NCBI RefSeq assembly: GCF_000717025.1
Contig: NZ_JNXG01000007.1
Coordinates: 1 to 64,000, forward strand
Source of the DNA: Streptomyces atroolivaceus
GTDB taxonomy: Bacteria; Actinomycetota; Actinomycetes; Streptomycetales; Streptomycetaceae
Direction: 5' to 3'
Length of the DNA: 64,000 bases
The translations under genes and the position numbers were made by a program. Positions 33,326 through 41,835 of this stretch are shown one piece after another. The notes under the pieces are model-generated. The model was not told the origin of the DNA. It searched no databases and saw only the letters and a list, made by a program, of their open reading frames with translations. Every line of letters begins with the position of its first letter. The stretch's first letter is position 1.

Positions 33326-33606
33326 GCGGAACCTTCCTTGATGCGGCACATATCAAGGAATTCCCACAGCGATACGCAGCATGGCGAATTACGAGAATGA
33401 ACCGATGACAAAAGAGCAGATCTGGCCGACGGAAATCCACGCGCGAGCAGGTGCTGAAACACAGGACGCGAGGGATGCAGGATCCGGGCGTCAGCCACGG
33501 TAGGGACTTGGGGGTTGCGCCTGCACTCCGATGAGGAACCCGCACGCGGTGAGACTGCGGATTCCTCCGCGTCGTCCCGCCGGTGAAGCGTCCAGGGGAA
33601 ATGCAC

Positions 33607-33648
33607 GTAGCTGGGGCCCGCACCCCGAAGGATGCGGGCCCCAGCTAC
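33607..33648 (-). terminator. Strong hairpin terminator of the cold-shock protein gene
   Basis: A 16-bp perfect stem: GTAGCTGGGGCCCGCA (33607-33622) and TGCGGGCCCCAGCTAC (33633-33648), with a 10-nt loop, 17 nt after the stop of the cold-shock gene (minus strand). It separates that gene from the helicase gene. Confidence 0.88.
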
Positions 33649-33664
33649 GGACTTCGGTCCGGTG

Positions 33665-33868
33665 TCAGGCCGGGACGATGTTCTCGGCCGTCGGGCCCTT
33701 CTGGCCCTGCGCGATGTCGAAGGTCACCTTCTGGCCTTCGAGGAGCTCGCGGAAGCCCTGGGCGGCGATGTTCGAGTAGTGGGCGAACACGTCAGCGCCG
33801 CCACCGTCCTGCTCGATGAAGCCGAATCCCTTTTCCGCGTTGAACCACTTCACGGTACCAGCAGCCAT
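33665..33868 (-). CDS. Cold-shock protein (CspA family)
   Basis: 67-aa single OB-fold cold-shock domain protein, an RNA/ssDNA chaperone. RNP1 (KGFGFIEQ) and RNP2 (VFAHYS) are intact in [20 protein letters not shown]...[27 protein letters not shown] very strong SD (AAAGGAGAT) is 5-6 nt before the ATG. The AT-rich leader of up to ~240 nt upstream fits the long structured 5' UTRs of cold-shock mRNAs. The gene lies just upstream of the DEAD-box helicase on the same strand, a common Streptomyces pairing. Confidence 0.95.
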   Translation of the reverse strand: MAAGTVKWFNAEKGFGFIEQDGGGADVFAHYSNIAAQGFRELLEGQKVTFDIAQGQKGPTAENIVPA

Positions 33869-34396
33869 GTCATATCTCCTTTGGGGCAGTACACCGGGTC
33901 CGCACTGCACGGACGCCGTGTCGCCGCGATGATTACCCCGCCCGGAAAATGACCGGAAATACAAAAGTGCTCCCACCGGAAGAAATCGGGTGGATGCACT
34001 TGAAGTTTTGGGAACCACAACTGCAACTGAGATCGACAGTAGCACGCAGAAACTGCCCGCGCACACCGCATAATTCTGCTTCGCCCATTGCACCAAAAAC
34101 TCTCACCGCGTGGTCCGGCAAACTCTCACTTCACGGGAACAGGTATTGATTCACGCAGACCACAACGTTGCCGGGAGAGTCACCGACCGGTCCGGTGGCC
34201 ACCAGGGACACGAAGACACGCGCGGCGTTCCGCGGGCCCGAGCATCACCACCTCGTAGCGGCCCCGGGCGCCCGCCACCCTACGACCGCTCCCCCGTCGG
34301 CCACCCGGCTCACGACCTGCGTGGCGGAGAGGGCGAGCAGCGCGGCGCGGGGCCGCGACGGTCGGCCTCTCAGCGTGACGGCCCTCACGGCGCTGG
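33869..34396 (-). promoter_or_regulatory. AT-rich leader/promoter of the cold-shock gene and intergenic region
   Basis: About 530 bp without a supported gene. The first ~240 bp upstream of the cold-shock gene are strikingly AT-rich for this genome (33935-34150), consistent with a promoter plus long untranslated leader. The distal part lies upstream of the arsR gene and shows no recognised element apart from the operator at 34397. Confidence 0.5.
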
Positions 34397-34428
34397 TTCG
34401 AAGTGTGTCAACATAGACACATGTCGAA
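34397..34428 (+). promoter_or_regulatory. Palindromic ArsR operator overlapping the start codon
   Basis: Concentric inverted repeats share one centre (34412.5): inner GTGTC (34405-34409)/GACAC (34416-34420) and outer TTCGA (34397-34401)/TCGAA (34424-34428). The ATG of arsR (34421) lies inside, so the repressor would block its own expression. No SD precedes the ATG, suggesting a leaderless transcript. Confidence 0.6.
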
Positions 34429-34792
34429 TGCGAAGGTGCTGCCGCTGCTCGAAGCCGACGATCAGGGTGCGGCGCCGTGCTGCCCGCCATTGACCGAGCG
34501 CCCCATGAGCGCCGAGGAGGCCGAGACGGCCGCGCGGATGTTCAAGGCGCTGGGCGACCCGGTCCGTCTGCGGCTGTTCTCCGCCGTGGCCTCGCACGAG
34601 GGCGGGGAGGCATGCGTGTGCGACATCTCCGACGTCGGCGTCTCCCAGCCCACCGTGTCCCATCACCTGAAGAAGCTGAGGGAGGCCGGCTTGCTGACCT
34701 CCGAGCGGCGCGGCACCTGGGTGTACTACCGAGTGGAGCCGGCGGTGCTCGCCGCGATGGGCAAGCTGCTGGCCATGCCGGCCGCGGCCTGA
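34421..34792 (+). CDS. arsR: ArsR/SmtB-family metalloid-sensing repressor (CVC type)
   Basis: 123-aa winged-helix repressor released from DNA by As(III)/Sb(III). The sensing motif EACVCDISDVGVSQPTVSHHLKKL carries the C-V-C pair of classic ArsR in helix 3, followed by the recognition helix; an extra APCCPP pair near the N-terminus may add ligands. GTWVYYRVEP is the beta-wing. The start MSNAKVLPLL at 34421 is preferred over a GTG at 34403 because the upstream codons fall in the palindrome and there is no SD, pointing to leaderless expression. It is separated from the acr3 operon by ~200 bp, with convergent orientation. Confidence 0.85.
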   Translation: MSNAKVLPLLEADDQGAAPCCPPLTERPMSAEEAETAARMFKALGDPVRLRLFSAVASHEGGEACVCDISDVGVSQPTVSHHLKKLREAGLLTSERRGTWVYYRVEPAVLAAMGKLLAMPAAA

Positions 34793-34996
34793 CGGCCGGA
34801 CGGACACCGGCGGAGCGGGAAGCGGACCGGTCGCCCGCACGGCGCCTGGCGGCCTCGTCCTCGTCGAGCGCCGCAGTCCCGCCCTCACATGACCGTCGGC
34901 TCAGCCCGCCGATCTCGCGAGCAGCGTCGGCGGGCCGGCCCGCCGACGCCATGAGGGCGGCCACCGAGGGACAAACCCCTCGATCCGCCGTGTGCG

Positions 34997-36115
34997 TCAC
35001 GGGGTCGTCGTCACCGCGTCCGCAGCGAACCTCCTGCGCCAGGCGAGCGCGACGTACACCAGGCCGATCAGCACCGGCACTTCGATGAGCGGGCCGACGA
35101 CGCCGGAGAGGGCCTGACCGGAGGTGACGCCGAAAGTGGCGATGGCGACCGCGATGGCCAGCTCGAAGTTGTTGCCCGCCGCGGTGAACGCCAGGGTCGT
35201 GGTGCGGTCGTAGGCCAGGCCGAGCCCCTTGCCGAGGAGGAAGGTACCGAAGAACATGATCGCGAAGTAGACCAGTAGCGGCAGCGCGATCCGGGCGACG
35301 TCCAGCGGCTGGGAGGTGATGGTCTCGCCCTGCAGGGCGAAGAGGATGACGATCGTGAACAGCAGCCCGTACAGGGCCCACGGGCCGATCTTCGGCAGGA
35401 ACTCCGCCTCGTAGACGGCACGGCCCATCTTCTGCTCGCCGATGCGGCGGGTGAGGAATCCGGCCAGCAGCGGGATCCCGAGGAAGATGACGACGTTCAT
35501 CGCGATGTGCCAGACGGACACGTCCAGCCCCTGGCCGTCGCCGAGGTTCATCCAGCGCGGCAGCAGGTCCAGGTAGAACCAGCCCAGCAGGCCGAACGCG
35601 AGGACCTGGAACACCGAGTTCAGCGCGACGAGTACGGCTGCCGCCTCGCGGTCGCCGCACGCGAGGTCGTTCCAGATGATGACCATGGCGATGCAGCGGG
35701 CGAGCCCGACGATGATCAGGCCGGTGCGGTACTCGGGCAGGTCCGGCAGGAAGGTCCACGCCAGCGCGAACATGACCGCGGGTCCGACGATCCAGTTGAT
35801 GACCAGGGAGGAGACCAGCAGCTTGCGATCGCCGGTGACGCGATCGAGCCGGTCGTAGCGGACCTTGGCGAGGACGGGGTACATCATGACCAGCAGGCCG
35901 AGCGCGATCGGCAGGGAGATGCCGCCGATCTCGATCCTCGCGAGCACGCCGTTCATCCCGGGGACGAGACGGCCCAGCCCGAGACCGACGGCCATGGCCA
36001 GCAGGATCCACACCGCGAGGTAGCGGTCGAGGGTGGAGAGCCTTCCGACGATCGAGTCGTCGCCGGCCGGGCCGGCGTCCTGGGCGGAGGGAGCCGAGGG
36101 CTCGGTGGAGGTCAC
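34997..36115 (-). CDS. acr3: Acr3-type arsenite efflux permease
   Basis: 372-aa inner-membrane carrier with about ten transmembrane helices that extrudes arsenite. Family signatures include LVINWIVGPAVMFALAWTFL, GLARCIAMVIIWN with the conserved transport Cys, NSVFQVLAFG and LAFTAAGNNFELAIAVAIATFG. The GTG start at 36115 overlaps the stop of the upstream arsR (GTGA), so repressor and pump are translationally coupled. ArsC is divergently encoded. Together with arsC it gives arsenate and arsenite resistance. Confidence 0.94.
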   Translation of the reverse strand: MTSTEPSAPSAQDAGPAGDDSIVGRLSTLDRYLAVWILLAMAVGLGLGRLVPGMNGVLARIEIGGISLPIALGLLVMMYPVLAKVRYDRLDRVTGDRKLLVSSLVINWIVGPAVMFALAWTFLPDLPEYRTGLIIVGLARCIAMVIIWNDLACGDREAAAVLVALNSVFQVLAFGLLGWFYLDLLPRWMNLGDGQGLDVSVWHIAMNVVIFLGIPLLAGFLTRRIGEQKMGRAVYEAEFLPKIGPWALYGLLFTIVILFALQGETITSQPLDVARIALPLLVYFAIMFFGTFLLGKGLGLAYDRTTTLAFTAAGNNFELAIAVAIATFGVTSGQALSGVVGPLIEVPVLIGLVYVALAWRRRFAADAVTTTP

Positions 36116-36420
36116 GGGCAGGCCCTCTTGTTCTCGGCGGCGGTGCGGGCGGAGGCGGCGAGCTCGGCGAACTGCTCGGACAGCCCTCCAAGGACCTCCG
36201 GCTTGAGCCTGTAGTAGGTGAAGCGGCCGCACGGCTCGGTCTCCACCAGCCCGGCCTCACGCAGCACCTTCAGGTGGTTGGACAGGTTGGTCTGCCTGGC
36301 TCCGGTCTCCTCGACCAGGTGCGTCGTGCAGAGCGTCTCGCGCGCCAGCAGGGTCACGATCCGGAGGCGGAGCGGATCGCCCAGCACCCGGATCAGATCA
36401 GGATCGACTGAAGTCAGCAT
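36112..36420 (-). CDS. arsR: ArsR-family repressor of the acr3 operon
   Basis: 102-aa winged-helix regulator (VLGDPLRLRIVTLLARETLCTTHLVEETGARQTNLSNHLKVLREAGLVETEPCGRFTYYRL). It lacks the CVC motif of the other ArsR in this window. Candidate ligands are the Cys in ETLCTTH, Cys in EPCGR and the C-terminal Cys in KRACP, so sensing geometry differs. It is the first gene of the arsR-acr3 operon and divergent from arsC; the shared 90-bp promoter region (36421-36510) should hold its operator. Confidence 0.88.
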   Translation of the reverse strand: MLTSVDPDLIRVLGDPLRLRIVTLLARETLCTTHLVEETGARQTNLSNHLKVLREAGLVETEPCGRFTYYRLKPEVLGGLSEQFAELAASARTAAENKRACP

Positions 36421-36510
36421 GCACTGATACTTTCACATCATCGCCCGCTGATACAGCGGACGGAAGTCATCGGCGGCCGTTCCGCCACACGTCGGGAGAG
36501 AGCGATCACC

Positions 36511-36924
36511 ATGGCCGACAAGCCGTCAGTCCTGTTCGTCTGCGTCCACAACGCCGGCCGGTCCCAGATGGCCGCCGCATGGCTGGCCCACCTGGCCGGA
36601 GACCGCGTCGAAGTCCGTTCCGCCGGCTCCAGCCCCGGCGACCAGGTCAACCCGGCCGCCGTCGAGGCCATGGCCGAGGTCGGCATCGACATCTCCACCG
36701 AGACGCCGAAGGTCCTCACTGTCGACGCGGTCCGCGAGTCGGACGTCTGCATCACCATGGGCTGCGGCGACACCTGCCCGGTCTTCCCCGGCAAGCGCTA
36801 CCTGGACTGGAAGCTCGAGGACCCGGCGGGTCAGGGCGTCGGTTCCGTGCGCCCGATCCGTGACGAGATCAAGACCCTGGTCGAGGGCCTGATCGCCGAG
36901 ATCGCTCCGGAGAAGACGGCATGA
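36511..36924 (+). CDS. arsC: ArsC, thioredoxin-type arsenate reductase
   Basis: 137-aa low-molecular-weight phosphatase-like reductase converting arsenate to arsenite. The P-loop CVHNAGRSQMA (CX5R) contains the nucleophilic Cys, and the two relay Cys lie in MGCGDTCPVFPGKRYLDWKLEDPAGQ, characteristic of the thioredoxin-coupled class. GGGAGAGAG precedes the ATG. Divergent from arsR-acr3. A 34-codon frame (MNATREVTVGSNP...) overlaps its stop by ATGA and might be a decayed thioredoxin-reductase-like partner. Confidence 0.95.
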   Translation: MADKPSVLFVCVHNAGRSQMAAAWLAHLAGDRVEVRSAGSSPGDQVNPAAVEAMAEVGIDISTETPKVLTVDAVRESDVCITMGCGDTCPVFPGKRYLDWKLEDPAGQGVGSVRPIRDEIKTLVEGLIAEIAPEKTA

Positions 36925-37873
36925 ACGCTACACGCGAGGTCACCGTCGGCTCCAACCCACCGGACGACGCCACCGCCGCCACCAGCCACGGCCGGAGCCG
37001 GCGCTGCGCCCGCAGGGTCTGCTGACGGGTGCTTCTTCGTCGCCGCCGATCCGCCGCGGGCTGATGGTCTCGACTCCCGCACTGCGGGCCCGGCCTCAGG
37101 ACAGCCAGTACGCACTCCAGCAGGCCATCGTCGACGCCCTCGGAGACCGCGGCCACCCATGACGCCGCGTTCCGTGCGCATGCCGCGACCAGCGCGTGCC
37201 TTGCCGCGACGCACACCGCGTGGACGCGCTTGGCCGAGGACGACGGACGAAGCGAACTACCCGACTGATCGCGCGAGCACCGGCCGCGTCCTTCGGTGAC
37301 GTCGTCGCCACCGGTCATCGGAACAGGGACAGTCATAACCCGTCGTCAGGACAGGACTGACGGGGGTCCGGTGACCACGCGATGAACGACGGCCCGGCCC
37401 GGCACCGCCCCCGCGTCGGCGCGGTCCGCCGGCTGGGTTTGCTGCCGTGACCCTCGGTGCCGAGCGGAGCGTGGGCGCGCCTGCGGGAGTGCCCGACCCG
37501 GCCGGCAACAGCGGGATGCAGTCGGCCAGGGCGGGGGTCCTCTCCGCGCACACGAAAGGCATCCGCCCACGCGCGGTTCCAGGCCCGCCAGGTGATGCCC
37601 GGGTACCGCACGGACAACGTGCCCTGCCGGCGGAACCGGTCCTCCGCCGGCCTCGGACATGCGACCGCTTCGGCCTCGGCGGGCGGCGCGTCCTGCACCG
37701 CCGTTCCACGGCCGCACAGGTGGCCGGACCGGTGCCGGGGGCAGCGTGGCCGCACGTCGATGCGCCACCGGCACGCAACGCCGAAGTGGAGACGTCGTGA
37801 CCGGGCGTGACGGAAGCACAGGTGAGGTTGACGAAACCCGGGGAATAAGTGGCGACAGACGAGGGAGGTTGCC
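36925..37873. other. Decayed 950-bp stretch downstream of arsC
   Basis: No intact gene is supported. Right after arsC an ATGA-coupled frame gives MNATREVTVGSNPPDDATAA-, vaguely like a TrxB N-terminus with a corrupted GxGPAG. From about 37062 on the + strand a frame reads MVSTPALRARPQDSQYALQQ... and, after a shift near 37158, AFRAHAATSACLAATHTAWTRL...ELPD to a stop at 37268; this has good codon bias and looks like the end of a broken ~100-aa gene. The rest (37270-37860) shows no convincing frame. SD GGGAGG for the next gene at 37862-37867. Confidence 0.3.
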
Positions 37874-39070
37874 ATGAATGGCAGAGATCTGGAGCTCGGC
37901 GAGCTTCTGGCCGCAGCGGAGTCCGCGCCGCCCGGCGAGTCCGTCGGCGTGATCGCGCACGACCTGCGCAAGCGCTTCGGGGCGGAATGCGTGTCGTTCC
38001 TGTTCGTCGATCTCATGGAACAGCGGCTGTTGCGCCTGACCGCGCCTGCCGAGAGCGACCTGGTGGACGCCGCGGAACCGATCGATCTGCAAGGCAGCCT
38101 GTACGACACGGTCCTCCGCGACCAGCGGCAGCACGTGGAACCGGATGGTCAGGGCGGACAGCGCGTGATCTCGCCGGTGAGCAATCGCGGCGACTGCATC
38201 GGCCTGCTGGAGGTCACACTGCAGTACGCCGATGACACCGTGCTCGGGCAGATCAGCGACGCGGCCCACGCACTGGCCTACATCATCGTCACGGACCGCC
38301 GCTTCACCGATCTGTACCACGCCGGCCGGCGCACCACTCGGACCAGTCTGGCCGCCGAGATCCAGCATCAGCTGCTCCCCTCGGCCTCCTGCTGCGAGGC
38401 CCCCCAGTTCACCCTCGCCGCAGGTCTGGTCCCGGCCGACGACATCGGGGGCGACACCTACGACTACACCCTCGACCGGGACACGCTGCACCTGTCCATC
38501 ACCGACGCCATGGGCCACGACACCGACTCCGCCCTGCTGGCCACGCTGGTCACCGGTGCGTTGCGCGGGGCCCGGCGCACGGGCTGCGACGCGCTCCATC
38601 AGGCCCATCGCGCTCACGAGGCCCTGCTGAGCCACAATCGTGGGCTGGCCACCGGACAACTGCTGTGCATCCGTCTCGAGACGGGCACCTGCGAACTGGT
38701 CAACGCAGGACATCCCTGGCCTCTGCGCCTGCGGGACGGTGCTGCGGAAGCCGAGGAGGTCCGGCTCGCCGTCAACCTGCCGTTCGGGGTCGCCGCGCCC
38801 ACCTCCTACCAACTCCAGGAGCTTCAGCTGCACCCCGGCGACCGTCTGGTTCTGCTCACCGACGGCATGCAGGAACGCGGTGCCGCAGCTGTGGATCTGG
38901 CCTCCCTCGTGGCCGAGACCCGCGCCTCCCATCCCAGGGAGGCCGTCCGTACCCTGACCACAGCGGTACTGAATGCCTGCCGCGGCAACCTCACCGACGA
39001 CGCCACTGTCCTCATACTGGACTGGCACGGCACCGAAGGACTCGCTCCGCGCGGCGCTCGCGCGGCGTGA
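37874..39070 (+). CDS. SpoIIE-family PP2C phosphatase, paralogue 2
   Basis: 398-aa phosphatase with the same layout as the protein at 29623: short N-terminal GAF-like region (GVIAHDLRKRFGAECVSFLFVDL; NRGDCIGLLEVTL), then the SpoIIE domain with AAEIQHQLLPSAS, metal Asp in IGGDTYDYTL, ITDAMGHDTDSALLAT, LLTDGMQERG and DDATVLILDWHG. The two proteins align over their whole length at roughly half identical residues by eye. It probably acts on an STAS-type antagonist that frees a stress sigma factor. Start ATG 37874 with GGAGG upstream. Confidence 0.88.
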   Translation: MNGRDLELGELLAAAESAPPGESVGVIAHDLRKRFGAECVSFLFVDLMEQRLLRLTAPAESDLVDAAEPIDLQGSLYDTVLRDQRQHVEPDGQGGQRVISPVSNRGDCIGLLEVTLQYADDTVLGQISDAAHALAYIIVTDRRFTDLYHAGRRTTRTSLAAEIQHQLLPSASCCEAPQFTLAAGLVPADDIGGDTYDYTLDRDTLHLSITDAMGHDTDSALLATLVTGALRGARRTGCDALHQAHRAHEALLSHNRGLATGQLLCIRLETGTCELVNAGHPWPLRLRDGAAEAEEVRLAVNLPFGVAAPTSYQLQELQLHPGDRLVLLTDGMQERGAAAVDLASLVAETRASHPREAVRTLTTAVLNACRGNLTDDATVLILDWHGTEGLAPRGARAA

Positions 39071-39251
39071 TGACCGCTCGGGCTGCGACACGTCCGCCGC
39101 AGGTGCGTGGACAAGGCGGCCGCGCTCGCGGAGACCTGGTTCCAGCAGCACGGCCGTACGCGTCAGCGTCTTGTTGCCGGTGACGGCCAACAGGGCCCGG
39201 CGGGAGGCCGCGTCGCTCTCCGCCGCTGCGGCCGGGCCGGGCCTTCCGGGG

Positions 39252-41486
39252 TCAGCCCGCCTTCGGCGGCTTCTGCGCGTCGAAGGCGAAGAGCGTGTTC
39301 CTGGCCGCGGCCACGATCACCGCACGCCCCGCAACGGTCACGCGCGGGCTTGCGCCCTGCTCGCCCGTCAAACCATCGGCCTGCGGGTCCGTCGTCCACA
39401 GGGTCTTGCCGTCGTGCGGCGACAGCGCGACCACCCGGCCTGTGGCCGAGCTGAAGTACAGCGCGTCTTCTCCCGCGGCGGGACCCGACGCACCCTCCAC
39501 GGCCGTCTGCCGCGACCACTTCTCCCGGCCGGACGCGGGGTCGAGCGCCGTGACGAGACCGGTCTGCCCGCTCACGTAGACGGTGTCGTCCGCCACCCCG
39601 GGCGTCCCCTCGTATGTCTTGGCCAGTCGGGAGTACGTGACCTTGCGCGAGGCCGGGTCGACCCGCACCACTCCGTCGTAGCCGACCAGCGCCGGTCCCT
39701 CCAGGCGCCCCTGAAGGAGGACGAGCCTGCCGTCGGCGGTGCCCGTCGGCACTGCGGGGCCGTCGATCGCGATGGCCCTGCCCAGTGCCCCCGAGGCACG
39801 GTCGACCGTGTGGAGGGTGGGGTGGCGCACCTCTGTGGCATCCACCTCCGCATCCGTCGCGCACATCGCGAAGACCTGTGGGCCTACCGGGACGGGAGCG
39901 CACTGCGTACCCGCGGGGAACGACGTCGTCCAGGTGACCTCACCGCTGTGCGCGTCCCGTGCCTCGAAGCGGGAGTTGGAGGAGTCGACCGTCACGACGG
40001 CGGAGCCGACCACGACGGCGTCCTGAGTCCGGCCCGTGACGGCCGTCGACTGGGCGCCGGACGGCACGGACCACAACTCCCGGCCGTCGTCCGCGTCGAG
40101 GGCCACCACCTCGGCGGGAGGGTCCTGCGGGGCGTCCTGGGCCGCGAAGCGGTAACCGAGCACCGTGTCGTCGGTGGCGCCCACAAGGTGCATGCCCTGG
40201 ACGGGGACGCCCGGGCTCTTCGCCGTCCACACCCGCGAGCCGTCCAGGGCCCTGACGCGGGTCGCGACAACACCGCCGCCCCCGCAGAACAGCGCGTCGC
40301 CGCGCGCGACGCAGCGCAGTTCGTCGGGGATGTCCTCCTGACCGCCCCGCACGGTCTTGCGCCACGGCTCGAAGCCGTCCGGAAGTGCGGCACCCGGCGC
40401 CGCGACGCCGTTGCCCTTGTCGCCCCCGCTGCGCCCCTCAGGGCCGCCGGTCTTCAGCACGGCGACTCCCCCGCCGATCGCGGCCACCGCGACCGCGGCC
40501 GCGAGCACAGGGCGCCATCGGCGACGCAGACGGCGGCCGATGGGGGTGCCGGTGGCCCCAGGACCATCGGCACCGGCAGGGTCGATCGGGGCCGGGGTGG
40601 CCCGCGTCGCGGTGTGATGCTGGGTGATCACGTCGCGGACGCGGCCCGCGCCGACCCCGTTCGCTTCGGTCCCACCGAGGTCGGCCGGGAGGTCCCGCAG
40701 CAGCACGAGGAGTTCGTCCGCCGAGGGTCGTCCCTCGGGCTCCTTGTCCAGACAGGACTCGACCACCGCGCGCAGAGCCACCGGCACGGCACCCAGCGAC
40801 GGCTCCTCGTGCACCACCTGATACGCCGTCATGTACGGGCTGTCCGCGTCGAAGGGCCCGTGGCCCGTCGCCGAGTACACCAGCAGCGTCCCCAGCGAGA
40901 AGACATCGGACCGCGGTCCCACTCCACGCGGCGCCTGCAACTGCTCCGGCGACATGAAGGGCGGCGTCCCGATGACCCGCCCCGTCATCGTCAGCGTCTG
41001 CTGGTCCACGGCGCGCGAGATGCCGAAGTCGATGACGCGCGGGCCCTCGGGCGAGAGCACGACGTTCGAGGGCTTCAGGTCACGGTGGACGACCCCCACC
41101 CGGTGGATGTCGCGCAGCGCCTCCGCCAGCCCGATGGCCAGCCTCCTCAGCTCCGCTCCGTCCAACGGGCCCTTCGTGGCGATGCGCTGGGCGAGCGTGT
41201 GCCCCTCGATGTAGGTCGTCGCCATCCACGGCTGCTCGGCCTCGGGGGCGGCGTCGACCACGGCTGCGGTGAACGCGCCGCTCACCCGCCTCGCGGCCGC
41301 CACCTCATGGCGGAAACGGGTGCGGAACTCGTCGTCCCCCGCGAAGTGCTGGTGAATCAGTTTGATCGCGACAGGTCGCCCCGAACTCGTACGGGCCAGA
41401 AAGACCGTGCCCATGCCACCCGAGCCGAGCCGCGCCTCGAGCGGATAGCCGCCGATCTCGGCTGGATCGCCTCCGCGCAGCGACAC
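39252..41486 (-). CDS. Ser/Thr protein kinase with external PQQ-type propeller
   Basis: 744-aa receptor-like kinase. Catalytic domain (residues about 10-275): LGSGGMGTVFLA, VAIKLI, VVHRDLKPSNVVL, IDFGISRA, GTPPFMSPEQ, DVFSLGTLLVY. A Pro/Ala linker and one transmembrane helix (WRPVLAAAVAVAAIGGGVAVL) lead to a ~370-aa extracytoplasmic PQQ/YVTN-like beta-propeller with repeats such as ALDADDGRELWSVPSG, ARDAHSGEVTWTTSF, ALDPASGREKWSRQT and ALSPHDGKTLWTTDP. GTG 41486 (GGAGG 9 nt upstream) is preferred; longer frames add an Arg-rich tail. Convergent with the SpoIIE gene. Confidence 0.9.
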   Translation of the reverse strand: MSLRGGDPAEIGGYPLEARLGSGGMGTVFLARTSSGRPVAIKLIHQHFAGDDEFRTRFRHEVAAARRVSGAFTAAVVDAAPEAEQPWMATTYIEGHTLAQRIATKGPLDGAELRRLAIGLAEALRDIHRVGVVHRDLKPSNVVLSPEGPRVIDFGISRAVDQQTLTMTGRVIGTPPFMSPEQLQAPRGVGPRSDVFSLGTLLVYSATGHGPFDADSPYMTAYQVVHEEPSLGAVPVALRAVVESCLDKEPEGRPSADELLVLLRDLPADLGGTEANGVGAGRVRDVITQHHTATRATPAPIDPAGADGPGATGTPIGRRLRRRWRPVLAAAVAVAAIGGGVAVLKTGGPEGRSGGDKGNGVAAPGAALPDGFEPWRKTVRGGQEDIPDELRCVARGDALFCGGGGVVATRVRALDGSRVWTAKSPGVPVQGMHLVGATDDTVLGYRFAAQDAPQDPPAEVVALDADDGRELWSVPSGAQSTAVTGRTQDAVVVGSAVVTVDSSNSRFEARDAHSGEVTWTTSFPAGTQCAPVPVGPQVFAMCATDAEVDATEVRHPTLHTVDRASGALGRAIAIDGPAVPTGTADGRLVLLQGRLEGPALVGYDGVVRVDPASRKVTYSRLAKTYEGTPGVADDTVYVSGQTGLVTALDPASGREKWSRQTAVEGASGPAAGEDALYFSSATGRVVALSPHDGKTLWTTDPQADGLTGEQGASPRVTVAGRAVIVAAARNTLFAFDAQKPPKAG

Positions 41487-41835
41487 TCTTCCCGACCTCC
41501 CGTCCCCCGTGCGCCTCTGCCGCCACGGGCCTGCTTTCCTGTCCTGCACACAAACTAGCCGCAGGGCGGTACGGCAGAGCAAAGCGGGTGACCGACCGGG
41601 GGCCGCGGGCTGCTCCCGTGCCGCGCGCCGACGGGGCTCCTGACCTCTTCGCACGCGTGGCACCAGCGGAATCGACGCCTCTGAAGCACAAGGCCTGATC
41701 TGCGTCTACGCACCGCACCCGGGCCTCCTGCCGGACCGGACGACGCGTCAGGCCGGACCACGCCGCCCTTGCCCCGGGCTGCCCTGACTCCCGCGAGGCA
41801 CCTCAGCTCCTCTCCGAGCGTGACGGGTTGCCGTC
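41487..41835. promoter_or_regulatory. Divergent intergenic region, kinase / acyltransferase
   Basis: 349 bp with no supported gene or clear repeat; presumably promoters for both flanking genes. Confidence 0.35.

Noticed and set aside
37447-37800. Open frames on both strands in the gap before the second SpoIIE gene
   Set aside because: No SD-linked start, no motif, and overlapping frames of equal quality on both strands indicate non-coding GC-rich DNA.
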